Of a stretch of DNA of 64,000 nucleotides, positions 25,921 to 38,513 are shown in pieces. The position numbers were made by a program, and so were the translations under genes. The notes below the pieces were generated by a model. The model saw only the letters and a list, made by a program, of their open reading frames with translations, made no database searches and was not told the origin of the DNA. The DNA comes from CAVVZJ01 sp963752755 (GTDB lineage Bacteria; Planctomycetota; Planctomycetia; Isosphaerales; Isosphaeraceae). Within the stretch, counting starts at the first letter, position 1; each line of letters begins with the position of its first letter. The stretch lies in NCBI GenBank assembly GCA_963752755.1, contig CAVVZJ010000011.1:620001-684000 (forward strand), written 5' to 3'.

Positions 25921-27279
25921 TCAGAGCAACATCATAGCCGGTTCTTCGAGAAAGGTCTTGACAGTCCGCAGGAACTCGGCTGCGGAAGCCCCATCAACGG
26001 CGCGATGATCGGCGGTGAGGGTGACGGTCATCAACGTGCCGACGATGAGCTTGTCGCCCTCGACGACGGGGCGCTTCTCGCCCGCGCCAACGGCGAGGAT
26101 GGCCACCTCGGGCTGGTTGATGATGGCGTCGAACTGCTTGACGCCGTACATGCCGAGGTTGCTGATCGTGAACGTGCCGCCGATCATCTGGGCCGGCTTA
26201 AGTTGTCCATTGCGGGTGGCATGGGCAAGGGCTTCCGTCCCCTGGCGGATCTCCTTGAGGCCGAGTCGGTCGGCATTGTGGAGGACGGGAACCATCAGGC
26301 CGCCTTCCATCGCGACGGCGATGCCGATGTTGACATCGGGGTGGACGACCAGGGCGTCGGGTTCCCAGGAGGCGTTGAGGATCGGGTGCCGGCGGAGGGC
26401 CAGGGCGACGGCCTTGGTGATGAAGTCGCCGACGGAGAGCTTGACCTTCTCGGCGGCGAGGCGTGCGTTGAGGGCCTCGCGAACGGGCATGAGCTTGTCG
26501 AGCCGGACCTCGACGGTGACGTGGATCTCGGGCGCGGCTTGCTTTGATTCGAGCATCCGTCGAGCGATCGTCTTCCGCATCGGTGTGTGGGGAAGACGCC
26601 CGGCCCCGGGGATTGGGACGCCGGCCGGCTGGGCGGCGGGGGCCGTCGCCGTGGCAGGCGGGTTCTGAAGGAAGGACTCGACGTCGCGGCGGATGATCCT
26701 GCCGTTCGGACCGCTGCCGGGGACCTGGGCGATGTCGAGCCCGGCCTCCTGGGCGATTTTGCGAGCGAGTGGGCTTGACCGGACGCGACCGCCGGGGGCC
26801 GTCGCCGTCGCTGTGGCCGCCGCCGCCTGGCGGTGGCCGTTCGAGCCGGTTGGCGAGGGCATCGGTAGGGTCGGTTGACCAGGCTGAGTGGCCGACTCTC
26901 GGGGAGCCGAGGGAGCGGGCCGATTGGGCGTGTTGGTCTGGGCCTGGGTGTCGAAGTCCTTGTGGACGCCGATCGACTGCTCGGCCTTCTTGGGAGCGCT
27001 GCTCTTTGACGCCTGCTCGGCGACCTGCTTGGGGTCTTCCCCCTTCTTGGCGAGAACGAGCACGCGCTGGCCGAGGGCCAGGTCATCGCCTTCCTTGGCG
27101 TCGAGCAAGGCGACGGTCCCCTCGTCAAACGATTCCATCTCCATGACCGCCTTGTCCGTCTGGATCTCGGCGAGGATGTCCCCTTCCTTGATCGGGTCGC
27201 CCACCTTGACCCGCCACTTGACCAGTTGGCCGCTCTCCATCGTGGGGCTGAGCTTGGCCAGGTTCACGTCAATGGGCAC
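25921..27279 (-). CDS. aceF: Pyruvate dehydrogenase E2, dihydrolipoyl acetyltransferase
   Basis: 452 residues. The lipoyl domain spans 1-77, with lipoylated Lys43 in IQTDKAVMEMES. A Pro/Ala/Gln linker and the E3/E1-binding domain (about 167-205, SPLARKIAQEAGLDIAQVPG) follow, then an Ala/Pro linker and the catalytic domain from about 225. His425 and Asp429 lie in DHRAVDG. It transfers acetyl to CoA. One lipoyl domain and the alpha/beta E1 genes upstream indicate the Gram-positive/mitochondrial type complex. Confidence 0.95.
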   Translation of the reverse strand: MPIDVNLAKLSPTMESGQLVKWRVKVGDPIKEGDILAEIQTDKAVMEMESFDEGTVALLDAKEGDDLALGQRVLVLAKKGEDPKQVAEQASKSSAPKKAEQSIGVHKDFDTQAQTNTPNRPAPSAPRESATQPGQPTLPMPSPTGSNGHRQAAAATATATAPGGRVRSSPLARKIAQEAGLDIAQVPGSGPNGRIIRRDVESFLQNPPATATAPAAQPAGVPIPGAGRLPHTPMRKTIARRMLESKQAAPEIHVTVEVRLDKLMPVREALNARLAAEKVKLSVGDFITKAVALALRRHPILNASWEPDALVVHPDVNIGIAVAMEGGLMVPVLHNADRLGLKEIRQGTEALAHATRNGQLKPAQMIGGTFTISNLGMYGVKQFDAIINQPEVAILAVGAGEKRPVVEGDKLIVGTLMTVTLTADHRAVDGASAAEFLRTVKTFLEEPAMMLL

Positions 27280-27424
27280 GGCGAAACTCCGCGAGCAAAG
27301 CGGCCGGGTAGGCCGGGGAAGTCGAAATCCGAGGCCCGGTCAGGCGGGGAACCGACCGGGCCTCCCTGTTTGGCGAGATTGTTCGGTTCGCGGCCTAGGT
27401 CGGCGACCCAGCGAGCGACTGACC

Positions 27425-28405
27425 TCAGCGGTAGAGGACGTCGTTAACCGCCCGCTCGATCCGCTCGACGCTGGGGAGCATCGAGGCTTCCAGGTTGCGG
27501 TTGTAGGGGACAGGCGCGTCCTTGCTGAAGACGCGGAGGATCGGGGCGTCGAGTTCGTCGAAGGCGGCCCGGTAGATCCGGTCAGAGATGCCGGCACCGA
27601 GGCCGCAGTAGGGCCAGTCTTCCTCGACGATCACGGCGCGATGGGTCTTCGACACCGAGGCGACGAGCGTCTCCAGATCGAGCGGGCGGATCGTGCGGAT
27701 GTCGATGACCTCAGCGTCGATCCCTTGTTCGGCCAACTTCTCAGAGGCGTGGAGGGTCGTGATCAGCGAGCGGGAGTAGCTGATCAGGGTGACATCATTG
27801 CCGGACCGCTTGATGTCGGCCTGGCCGATCGGGATGAGGAAGTCGGGGTCGTCGGGGACCTCGCCTTTCTCAGCCAGGAGATTCTCATGCTCGATGAAGA
27901 TGACCGGATCATCCGAACGAATAGCGCTCTTGAGCATCCCCTTGGCGTCGGCGGGGGTGGAGGGCATCATCACGATCAGGCCGGGGACGTGGGCGTAGAA
28001 CGCCTCCGGGCGATGCGAGTGGGTGGCGGCAAGTGAGCCGGCCATGCCGGAGTTGCCGCGAAAGACGATCGGAATATGGAACTGGCCGCCGCTCATGTAG
28101 CGGATATTCGCGGCGTTGTTTACGAGCTGATCAAAAGCGACGAGGCTGAAGCTGAAGGTCATGAATTCGACGATCGGTCGCAGGCCAACCATCGCGGCAC
28201 CGATGCCGATGCCGGAAAACCCTTCCTCGGAGATCGGCGTGTCGATGATCCGACGGGGGCCGAACCGGTCAAGCATTCCCTGGCTGACCTTGTAGGCGCC
28301 CTGGTACTCGGCGACCTCCTCACCCATGAGGAAGACGCGTTCGTCCCGCTCCATCTCCTCGGTCATGGCCGCTCTGAGGGCCTCGCGATACTGCAATTCG
28401 GCCAT
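27425..28405 (-). CDS. pdhB: Pyruvate dehydrogenase E1 component, beta subunit
   Basis: 326 residues. REALRAAMTEEMERDERVFL, GEEVAEYQGAYKVSQGM, DTPISEEGFSGIGIGAAM, PIVEFMTFSF, RGNSGMAGSLAATHSHRPEA and IDIRTIRPLD are the E1-beta signatures. It forms an alpha2-beta2 thiamine-diphosphate enzyme with PdhA, encoded 9 bases upstream. A branched-chain oxoacid specificity cannot be excluded by eye, but the GAYKVSQG type fits pyruvate. Confidence 0.94.
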   Translation of the reverse strand: MAELQYREALRAAMTEEMERDERVFLMGEEVAEYQGAYKVSQGMLDRFGPRRIIDTPISEEGFSGIGIGAAMVGLRPIVEFMTFSFSLVAFDQLVNNAANIRYMSGGQFHIPIVFRGNSGMAGSLAATHSHRPEAFYAHVPGLIVMMPSTPADAKGMLKSAIRSDDPVIFIEHENLLAEKGEVPDDPDFLIPIGQADIKRSGNDVTLISYSRSLITTLHASEKLAEQGIDAEVIDIRTIRPLDLETLVASVSKTHRAVIVEEDWPYCGLGAGISDRIYRAAFDELDAPILRVFSKDAPVPYNRNLEASMLPSVERIERAVNDVLYR

Positions 28406-28414
28406 GGCCTGGCG

Positions 28415-29425
28415 TCACTCCTGAGGGATGAACGGGGCGGACGTGATGTCGTCATAAACCGCGTCGAGGTCGGGCTCAGGGGCTTCCTGGGCGAAGGTGA
28501 TGGCCTCGTCGATCTCCTGCTTGACCTTGTCGTGCAGTTCCTGGAGCCCGGCCTCGTCGATCCAGCCACGCTCCTTGAGCAGCGATTCATAGAGAACGAT
28601 CGGGTCGCGCTCCTTGGCCTTCTCGGCCTCGTCCTTGGAGCGGTACTTCATCGGGTCGCTCATCGAATGGCCGCGGAATCGATAGGTCTTCGCCTCGATG
28701 AACGACGGCCCTTCACCGGCTCGGGCCCGTCCGGTGGCCTCGCGGGTCACGCGGGCCATCTCCTCGATGTCGTTGCCGTCCACATGTAGGCCGGGCATAC
28801 CGTAGGCCGGGCCGCCGCGGACGGTCAGGTCGGTCGTCCAGGAGTGGCGGTGGAGCTGGGTACCCATCGACATCAGATTGTTCTCGACGACGTAGATCAC
28901 CGGCAGTTTCCAGAGGCTGGCGATGTTGAACGCCTCGTGCAGGGCCCCCTGGTCCATCGCGCCGTCGCCGAAGTAGCAGATGCAAACCTGGTCGCCCCCG
29001 CGGTACTTGATGGCGAAGGCGACGCCCGCGGCGAGCGGGAGGTGGCTGCCGACGATGGCGTGGCCGCCGAGGAAGCCCTTCTCGGCGTCGAAGAAGTGCA
29101 TCGAGCCGCCCTTGCCCTTGGAGCAGCCCGAAGCCTTGCCGAGCATCTCGGCCATGCCGAGCTTGGGGTCCATGCCCCGGGCGATCGCGTGGCCGTGGTC
29201 ACGGTAGGCAGTGATGACGTAATCATCCTCGCGGAGCACGCCGATCGAACCGACGGCCACCGATTCCTGACCACTATAGAGGTGGCAGAAGCCGCCGATC
29301 TGCCCTTGCTGATAGAGCATCGCCGATCGCTCCTCGAACCGGCGGATCAGCAGCATCTGACGCAGCCAGCCCACGGCCTGGTTGCGAGTGACGATCGGTT
29401 TGGCCTCGGTCTGAGCTGGCGCCAT
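28415..29425 (-). CDS. pdhA: Pyruvate dehydrogenase E1 component, alpha subunit
   Basis: 336 residues from the ATG at 29425 with GAGGAG upstream. The frame is open farther upstream but with atypical residues. YSGQESVAVGSIGVLREDDY, YRDHGHAIARGMDP, KGKGGSMHFFD and the thiamine-diphosphate motif GDGAMDQGALHEAFNIA...ENN are clear. The phosphoacceptor-type loop YRFRGHSMSDP is present. It decarboxylates pyruvate. First gene of pdhA-pdhB-aceF-lpdA, lying 281 bases behind acnA. Confidence 0.95.
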   Translation of the reverse strand: MAPAQTEAKPIVTRNQAVGWLRQMLLIRRFEERSAMLYQQGQIGGFCHLYSGQESVAVGSIGVLREDDYVITAYRDHGHAIARGMDPKLGMAEMLGKASGCSKGKGGSMHFFDAEKGFLGGHAIVGSHLPLAAGVAFAIKYRGGDQVCICYFGDGAMDQGALHEAFNIASLWKLPVIYVVENNLMSMGTQLHRHSWTTDLTVRGGPAYGMPGLHVDGNDIEEMARVTREATGRARAGEGPSFIEAKTYRFRGHSMSDPMKYRSKDEAEKAKERDPIVLYESLLKERGWIDEAGLQELHDKVKQEIDEAITFAQEAPEPDLDAVYDDITSAPFIPQE

Positions 29426-29706
29426 GAAGTCGGACTCCTCAACATGCCCGCGCTGGGGCAACCGATTTTCCTGGGCGGTTGACGCGGGGTCCTGGGTCCG
29501 ACCGCGCTCGGGGCGGCCGAGGGGGGAGCCGGCGGGACCCGGAGAGGGTCGGCCTCCGCGATATTTCTCGAAAAGACGATAAAGCTTACCGAAAAACCGG
29601 GTCGTGTGGAATGGGAGGCGAGACGACCCGGTAACGTTGAGCCACGAGCGGACTTCCCCTCGCCCCCGCGTTCGCTGATGGCCGCGACGTGGCGAATCCA
29701 TGCCGG

Positions 29707-32592
<2,886 letters not shown>

Positions 32593-32756
32593 CGGTCAGA
32601 CCTCGGCCGGATCGCGGCGGGCTCGTTCCTGCGGGGATTCGGGGCGTGCGGGGGATTGGTAGTGTAACATGCCGCGACGGGCGAGGGGATAGCGGACCCA
32701 CTCGCCACAGACGCGGCGTGGAAGGGATCTCGGGATCGAGCCAACCGGGCCGGGAC

Positions 32757-33326
32757 TCAGGACTCGGGCTTTGCTTTCGGCTTCTCCGGCTGGCGGGCCT
32801 TTTCGCTCGTCGGGGTATCGATGCGCTTGATCTCAATGCGGTAAACGCCCTCACGGAGCGGGATTCCGGTGGCCTGAGGGGCGGAGGTGGTGGAACCAGC
32901 ACGGAGCCCGCGTTCCATCAAGCCTGCCTGGATCGCCAGGGGTGTGATCCCGAGAGCGAGGGTCGCGGGATTGTTCCAGTAAGGATAGTAGGCTCCATAG
33001 GCCCCGATGCCGGGATAGCCCAGGCCATAGCCGTAACCCATGCCTGGATAGAGACCTCCGAAGCCGCCATAGCCGAATCCCCCGTAACCCATGCCGTAGC
33101 CACCGTAGAAGGGATAGCCCATGCCGTAGCCGTAACCGAAGCCGGGGTAGCCCATGCCGTAGCCGTAGCCCATCACCGCAGCGCCGGGGTAGCCGTAGAG
33201 GCCCATGCCGTAGCCAAAATACTGCGCACGGGCCTGGCCTGAACCGAGCACAACGAGCGCGAAGACCACCAGCAGAGCGAGAATGGAGGTTCGGACGCGG
33301 GTTGCAAATGCCTGGCGAATCGACAT
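32757..33326 (-). CDS. Exported Gly/Tyr-rich low-complexity protein
   Basis: 189 residues from the ATG at 33326 with GGAGGAGG upstream. A signal peptide (about 1-34, ILALLVVFALVVLGSGQARA) precedes a region at 35-120 built of irregular YGYGMGYP and GYGGFGYG units. A short charged tail (YRIEIKRIDTPTSEKARQPE) rich in Lys/Glu/Pro follows. Such sequences suggest an extracellular structural or adhesive protein. No family. A second exported Gly/Pro-rich gene lies at 39864-40340. Confidence 0.75.
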   Translation of the reverse strand: MSIRQAFATRVRTSILALLVVFALVVLGSGQARAQYFGYGMGLYGYPGAAVMGYGYGMGYPGFGYGYGMGYPFYGGYGMGYGGFGYGGFGGLYPGMGYGYGLGYPGIGAYGAYYPYWNNPATLALGITPLAIQAGLMERGLRAGSTTSAPQATGIPLREGVYRIEIKRIDTPTSEKARQPEKPKAKPES

Positions 33327-33415
33327 CTTCCACCTCCTCCGGGCGACGAAACCGATCTCTCCTGTCCTGGAAGTATTCGCAGCCGGGGCGGTCATTGCCA
33401 GCCATCGCCTTTCGC

Positions 33416-34267
33416 TCAGCCGACGAACTCGATCTTCACTTCGGGCACCAGGCCCGCCCCGGCAGCCCTGGTGAGCAAGGTCCGGACCGCCTCGCGGCCG
33501 CGCTCGCCGTAGTCGAGGGTCCACTCGTTGACGTACATCCCGACGAAACGATCGGCCAGCTCCGGATCCAGTCCACGGGCGAAAGTCAGGGCGTACGCGA
33601 GGGCTTCCTCACGATGGTCGAGAGCGTACTGGATGCTCTCTTTGAGCAGGCGGGCGACTTGCTGGACCGTCTGCCCTCCCAGATCCTTGCGGACGACGTT
33701 GCCGCCGAGCGGCAGGGGGAGGCCGGTCGTCTCGAACCACCAGCGGCCAAGGTCGGACACCTGGTGGAGCCCCTTGTCGGGGTAGTAGAGTTGCCCCTCG
33801 TGGATGATCAAGCCGACCTCGGCCCGGCCGTCAAGAACGGCGGGGATGATCTGGTCAAAGGGGAAGGTCTTGACGGGCACATCCGGCCCGAGACAGAGCC
33901 GGAGCGCGAGGTAAGCGGTGGTCAAGGTGCCGGGGATGGCGATGGTCTTGCCGCGGATCTGATCGAGCGTCCAGGGTTCGCGGGCGATGAGCTTGGGGCC
34001 GTAGCGGTCGCCCATCGAGCAGCCGGAGGCGAGCAAGGCGTAGCGGTCGGCCAGGTGGGTGAAGGCGTGGATGCTGACGGCGGAGACCTCCAGCTCTCCC
34101 TGGAGGGCGCGGCGGTTGAGGGTCTCGATGTCTTCGAGCTGGTGGACGAATCGGAGCCCACCGGTATCGAGCTTGTCATGGGCAAGGGCGTAGAACATGA
34201 AAGCGTCGTCGGAGTCGGGGCTGTGGCCGACACGAATGATCTGGCCGGCGGTCGTGCTGCTGCTCAT
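33416..34267 (-). CDS. mqnD: 1,4-dihydroxy-6-naphthoate synthase (futalosine pathway)
   Basis: 283 residues from the ATG at 34267. GHSPDSDDAFMFYALAHDKL, LEVSAVSIHAFTHLADRYAL, GDRYGPKLIA, IPGTLTTAYLALRLCLG, GLIIHEGQLYYPDKGL and LPLGGNVVRKDLG match MqnD. It converts cyclic dehypoxanthine futalosine to dihydroxynaphthoate in the alternative menaquinone route. Other mqn genes are not in the window. The frame is open upstream without a plausible earlier start. Confidence 0.9.
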   Translation of the reverse strand: MSSSTTAGQIIRVGHSPDSDDAFMFYALAHDKLDTGGLRFVHQLEDIETLNRRALQGELEVSAVSIHAFTHLADRYALLASGCSMGDRYGPKLIAREPWTLDQIRGKTIAIPGTLTTAYLALRLCLGPDVPVKTFPFDQIIPAVLDGRAEVGLIIHEGQLYYPDKGLHQVSDLGRWWFETTGLPLPLGGNVVRKDLGGQTVQQVARLLKESIQYALDHREEALAYALTFARGLDPELADRFVGMYVNEWTLDYGERGREAVRTLLTRAAGAGLVPEVKIEFVG

Positions 34268-34419
34268 GGACGGCCCTGGCGAGTGCGTTTCGATCGAAGG
34301 AAAAGGGCCGCGGCCCGCGTCCGGGTTGGGGTTACCCGTTCGGCAGGCGGCGGCCTGGTTATCATAGTCAAAATCGGGGCGAGCGGCCAACCGGTCGCGT
34401 CGCCGAAGGCGATCGCGAC

Positions 34420-35853
34420 TCAGCGGCGACGTTCGAGCATGTCCTTCTTGGGGGGCACACGCATCATGTCGAGCTGGTCGAACGGGTCGAGATAGACCTC
34501 GCCCTTGACAGCCTCGTAGAGCTGCTTGAACGGCAGATCCTCGGGTGTGGACTCGCCGACCTGCTTGAGCGCGAAGACGTAGCGCTTGACGACCTGGCCA
34601 GTATCCTTCTGGTTGAGGTCGTCGTCGCGATAGGTCGGGTGCCGGTCGAGCAGTTCCTTCCAGAGTTCGAGCCCCTGGCGGTACTTGGCGACGGCCTCGT
34701 CAAAGTTGGCGTTCTTGAGGTCCATGGTGCCCTCATAAAAGAGCTGCCGGGCCTCGACGCCCTGAGGCTCCTTCTCGGCGGAGCAGCGGTCCTTCCAGTA
34801 GCGGTAGTTCATCTGATCGGCCCAGCGGTTCGTCCAGTAGCGCTGATTGTCGTTGAGGGCGCTGCTGTTGTACCGCGCGGCGTTCGAGGCGTCGTCGAGA
34901 TAGATGAGCTGATCGGGTTCGTTGTAGGCGGGGAAGGGATACTTGCCGAAGGTCACCCAGTCGTTGAGGGCCTTTTCCCACTCGGTCGAGGCGTACTGGC
35001 CGAAGCGGGGCTCGACGTCCTCGATGCTCATCTTCTCCATGCCGATGGCGTAGCGGGTCTGAGCGTGGGCGGGCATGGCGCGGAAGTTGAGGTCGCCGGG
35101 GCGTCCCTTGCGCTGAGGCTGCTTATCGACGTACTCGACCTCGCCCTCGACGCCCGACTCGATCCGCTCGGCACCTTCGTCCACCAACTCGACGGCCTTC
35201 GTGAACCAACCCTTGGCGACCAGGAAGTTGTCGTCCTTGGGCTCCATCGAGACTGGATCGACCTTGAAGTTCTCGCCCTCCTCGTCCTGGTCACGATAGA
35301 AGAGACCGCGGAGGATGATCGCCTCGTCGGAGAAGCCGAGCTTGTGGTAGTAAGTCCAGGCGGTGTCCCACATCAGGTCGGGGGAGCGTTGATTGCGGGC
35401 GACGCCTTCCTTGAGGAAGTTGATGCCGTTCTTGATCCAGACGTATTTGTCGTCAGGCGCGTCCCACTCGACCGCGACGTTGTAGGCGAGGTTCCAGCCC
35501 TGGAAGGTCCAGACCGAAAGGAAGTGGGGCTGGAGCTTGGTGATCATACCGACAGCGGCCTTCAGCTCGTCCCACTCGTGCTTGCGCTGAAGGTCCAGGG
35601 CATGGTTCCAGAGCCAGTCAGCGACTAGGCCGCGGAAGCCGCCGATCATGGCGAGCTTGACCATGAAGCCAGCCGTGTCGATCTGACCGATGGTCGCCTC
35701 GCCGAGGTCGGCATCGTTCTTGCGCTGCTGGAGCCAGTAGCGATAGGGCAGCATCGCGCCGAAGATAGCGACGATGACCAGGGCGTAGAGAATCTGTCGG
35801 TTCCGCGCCGCCTGGACGGGCGAGGTGGTGGTTGTTGAAGTGGCGGTGCTCAT
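34420..35853 (-). CDS. Membrane-anchored TPR-like protein of an ABC-2 operon
   Basis: 477 residues. One N-terminal helix (about 19-40, RQILYALVIVAIFGAMLPYR), then WNHALDLQRKHEWDELKAAV, DLMWDTAWTYYHKLGFSDEA and FDEAVAKYRQGLELWKELLD, which look like TPR helices. Many conserved Trp/Tyr. Its ATG overlaps the stop of the permease gene by 4 bases, so the two proteins are coupled and probably work together, perhaps as an accessory of the exporter. No named family recognised. Confidence 0.7.
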   Translation of the reverse strand: MSTATSTTTTSPVQAARNRQILYALVIVAIFGAMLPYRYWLQQRKNDADLGEATIGQIDTAGFMVKLAMIGGFRGLVADWLWNHALDLQRKHEWDELKAAVGMITKLQPHFLSVWTFQGWNLAYNVAVEWDAPDDKYVWIKNGINFLKEGVARNQRSPDLMWDTAWTYYHKLGFSDEAIILRGLFYRDQDEEGENFKVDPVSMEPKDDNFLVAKGWFTKAVELVDEGAERIESGVEGEVEYVDKQPQRKGRPGDLNFRAMPAHAQTRYAIGMEKMSIEDVEPRFGQYASTEWEKALNDWVTFGKYPFPAYNEPDQLIYLDDASNAARYNSSALNDNQRYWTNRWADQMNYRYWKDRCSAEKEPQGVEARQLFYEGTMDLKNANFDEAVAKYRQGLELWKELLDRHPTYRDDDLNQKDTGQVVKRYVFALKQVGESTPEDLPFKQLYEAVKGEVYLDPFDQLDMMRVPPKKDMLERRR

Positions 35854-38339
35854 GCGGCAACCTCCCGATTCTTCAGGATGAAGTAGGCGGCGATGGTGAA
35901 CGGCAGGGCGTAGCCGAGACCCAGCAAGAGCTGCGTCAGAAGCATCTGATTATCGACGGCGAAGCCAAGCGCCACCTGGTTGCTGACGTCAAGGGCTGAT
36001 AGGTTCGGGATCAGGTACGTCAGACGGGACATGAACGGCATGAAGATCTGGTCGAACGTCTTGGCGACGACGACGCCGAGGGTCGGGTCGAGGTCGCTCA
36101 TCTGGTTGCTGTGCGAGACCAGGCGAATCAACGACTCGAACGGGCCGCCGCCGATGATTGTGCCGGTGACAAACTGCTGGAGGAAGCCGACGGCCACCTG
36201 ACCAGCCATGTAGAAGCCGAGGGTCAGCAAGAGCGCGACCGGCCAGCTCAGGAAGGTCCCGGCGAAGAGGCCGACCGAGGCCAGCACCAGGGCCTGGAGC
36301 CATAGGCCCGTTAGTCCGCGGAGGTAGTTCGTCCAGAACGAACCCTGGGCGGCGAGCACGTAGAGGTCTTCCTCGGCCATGCCGAGGTACTGGTTTGGAG
36401 TCACGCAACTGACGTCGATCCGCAGTTCGCCCCGGCTGCCCACGAGCATCCGCGAAGGGAAGACGCGATGAATCGTGAAGTATTCATGGACCGGGAAGAG
36501 GTCACGCGCCGGGGGCAGATCGGGACGGAGCGGGTTGGTCACGACGACCGAGGCTCGCACCGCCTGCCCAAGCTCGCCCTTGGTGGTGCGGTAGACGTTG
36601 AAGGTCATCTCGATCGGGATATCAGGAGAGTGGAACTCCTCGTCGATCTGCTCGCGGAGGGCGGCGGCCTCGTCGTTTTTGCCCTGGGCCCGGAGGGCAT
36701 CGGCCTCCTTGCGACGCGCGGCCTCGCGATCGCGGAGTTCCTTCAGCTCGGCCTCGAGGGTCTTCATCCGCTCTTCAAGCTGGCGGGCCGAGTCGTTGAG
36801 CGACTGGGCGTCGCCGGTCTTGAGATTCGGATCCTGGCGGCGGAGCTGGATCCGGGCCAGGTCGTCGCGGGCCAGAAGCAGGCGGTTTTCGGACTCCTCG
36901 ACCGTGCCAGACTTGAGGAGTCGATCGACGGGGATGCGGCGGTCGAGGATGGCGCCGGCGTGCTTCGGGTCGGGCACCAGACCGAAACGCCAGGTCGCTT
37001 TCGAAGGGGTAGCGCCCTCGATGTGGCTGCGGGTTACCTGCTCCATGCCGACGTCGATGCCTCGGGCTCGCTGAATCCCGCGGCTGTCCGTGAACGAGAG
37101 CACGCCAAAGAGCGGCACGCGGGCCGACATCCGGGCCCGAAGCTGGCTGGCCTGCTCGTCGAGCCGGCGGGCTTCCTCGATCCGGCCGGCAGACAGCGCC
37201 GCCTGGGCCTTGACGCGCGTCGCTCCGATCTGCGAATAGACGACACGGTAGAGGTAGAACATGCTGATGCCGCCGAAGACGAGCACGACGGCCGTCACCA
37301 GCACCATGTAGCCGAGCAAACGGCCCCAGATCATCTCCAGACGGCGGACCGGCTTGGAGACGACCGTATAGATCGTCTGCTGCTGGATGTCGTTCGGGAT
37401 GCTGATCGGAGCCAGGATCAGAATCATCAAGGTCAGGAGGAGCGAGATAACCACTGAGAGTGTGCCGACATAAACCTTCGCCAGCTCGGCCGTGCGCTGA
37501 TCGCGGAGGAACCAGCTCGTGAAGGCGAGGATCACCACGAACATCGCCAGCACGACCCAGGGCGCCCACATCCGGCGGTACGACTCGACGAACGTTTGCC
37601 AGGCGATCGAATAGGTTCGCCGCCAGCGCACCTTCGAGGCTTCCTCGATCACCAGGAAGATGATGTAAGCGAGAACCACTAGCCCCGCGTAGGTCGCACC
37701 GATTCGCAAGCCCTCGATGATTGCGCCGCTCCAGCCAGTCAGGACCACCGGCACACCTGTCTCAAACGTCCAGAAGCCTTCCATGCGGAACAGCTCCAGA
37801 CGTAGCGCCTGAGGGACCGCGAATCCGACGGCCAGTCCGCCGGCCAAAGCCAGGTGCATCAAGGTGGCTAGCACCAGCGGCGCCCGTCGCTCGGAACGCG
37901 CCGAACCCCGCCAGACAACCCATTCCACCCAGCCGACAAGAATCACTCCCAAAACGGCGGTGATGGCGGTTCCGATCGAGATCGGGCCGACGAAGCCGAG
38001 CCGGACCCGCCCCGTCTGTTCGAGGACCTGGAGCAAGATCGATAGCAGGAAAAGGGCTGCCAGGACCGTCAGGAAGATCGCCGTCCGGCCGACCGGACCG
38101 CTCCGGCCCGGCGAGCGGCTGGCCGAGGCGCGGAGGCTGTTGAAGACGAACACCACCAGCCAGGCAAACAGGCTGAAGAGGCCGACGTACTTGGCCCAGG
38201 TGATCCACCAGCCGAAGTTCCGGGCGTCGGTGATCCCGGGCTCGCCCCAGACCATGAGCCACTGGAGCCAAGCCGGCAACTGGGGAGGGGGGGCCGCTTG
38301 TCGGGGGGCCAGCTGGGCCCAGAGCAGCAATGGGGGCAT
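35850..38339 (-). CDS. ABC-2 type transporter permease with large periplasmic insert
   Basis: 829 residues from the ATG at 38339 (GGAGGAG upstream); upstream codons are atypical. Several N-terminal helices are followed by a TM pair near 330-430 (LTLMILILAPISIPNDIQQQ and TIYTVVSKPVRRLEMIWGRL are ABC-2 signatures). A coiled-coil-containing region of about 250 residues (ARQLEERMKTLEAELKELRD) lies before the last four helices. The ATPase gene is 174 bases upstream and the TPR protein gene overlaps downstream. Substrate unknown. Confidence 0.82.
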   Translation of the reverse strand: MPPLLLWAQLAPRQAAPPPQLPAWLQWLMVWGEPGITDARNFGWWITWAKYVGLFSLFAWLVVFVFNSLRASASRSPGRSGPVGRTAIFLTVLAALFLLSILLQVLEQTGRVRLGFVGPISIGTAITAVLGVILVGWVEWVVWRGSARSERRAPLVLATLMHLALAGGLAVGFAVPQALRLELFRMEGFWTFETGVPVVLTGWSGAIIEGLRIGATYAGLVVLAYIIFLVIEEASKVRWRRTYSIAWQTFVESYRRMWAPWVVLAMFVVILAFTSWFLRDQRTAELAKVYVGTLSVVISLLLTLMILILAPISIPNDIQQQTIYTVVSKPVRRLEMIWGRLLGYMVLVTAVVLVFGGISMFYLYRVVYSQIGATRVKAQAALSAGRIEEARRLDEQASQLRARMSARVPLFGVLSFTDSRGIQRARGIDVGMEQVTRSHIEGATPSKATWRFGLVPDPKHAGAILDRRIPVDRLLKSGTVEESENRLLLARDDLARIQLRRQDPNLKTGDAQSLNDSARQLEERMKTLEAELKELRDREAARRKEADALRAQGKNDEAAALREQIDEEFHSPDIPIEMTFNVYRTTKGELGQAVRASVVVTNPLRPDLPPARDLFPVHEYFTIHRVFPSRMLVGSRGELRIDVSCVTPNQYLGMAEEDLYVLAAQGSFWTNYLRGLTGLWLQALVLASVGLFAGTFLSWPVALLLTLGFYMAGQVAVGFLQQFVTGTIIGGGPFESLIRLVSHSNQMSDLDPTLGVVVAKTFDQIFMPFMSRLTYLIPNLSALDVSNQVALGFAVDNQMLLTQLLLGLGYALPFTIAAYFILKNREVAA

Positions 38340-38513
38340 CTCCGAAGGACTCCTCCAGGGACGGCCGCGCTCGGCCCGTCGGGGACGGCTCGACCGGGCC
38401 ACAGGCGGAACCAGGCAGGGGTCCGGCTGCGGCCGCGACGCGTTGTGAGGGGATAGGATGATGAGGTCGGTTGCGCATGGCGAACGGATCGCCCGATGCA
38501 AGATGGCGATGGC

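Noticed and set aside
24305..26008. 567-codon plus-strand frame over lpdA
   Set aside because: Antisense to a complete dihydrolipoyl dehydrogenase gene; no motifs.
32757..33326. Tandem DNA repeat or artefact in the Gly/Tyr-rich region
   Set aside because: The signal peptide, ribosome site and structured C-terminal tail indicate a real gene for a low-complexity exported protein; the repeats are irregular.
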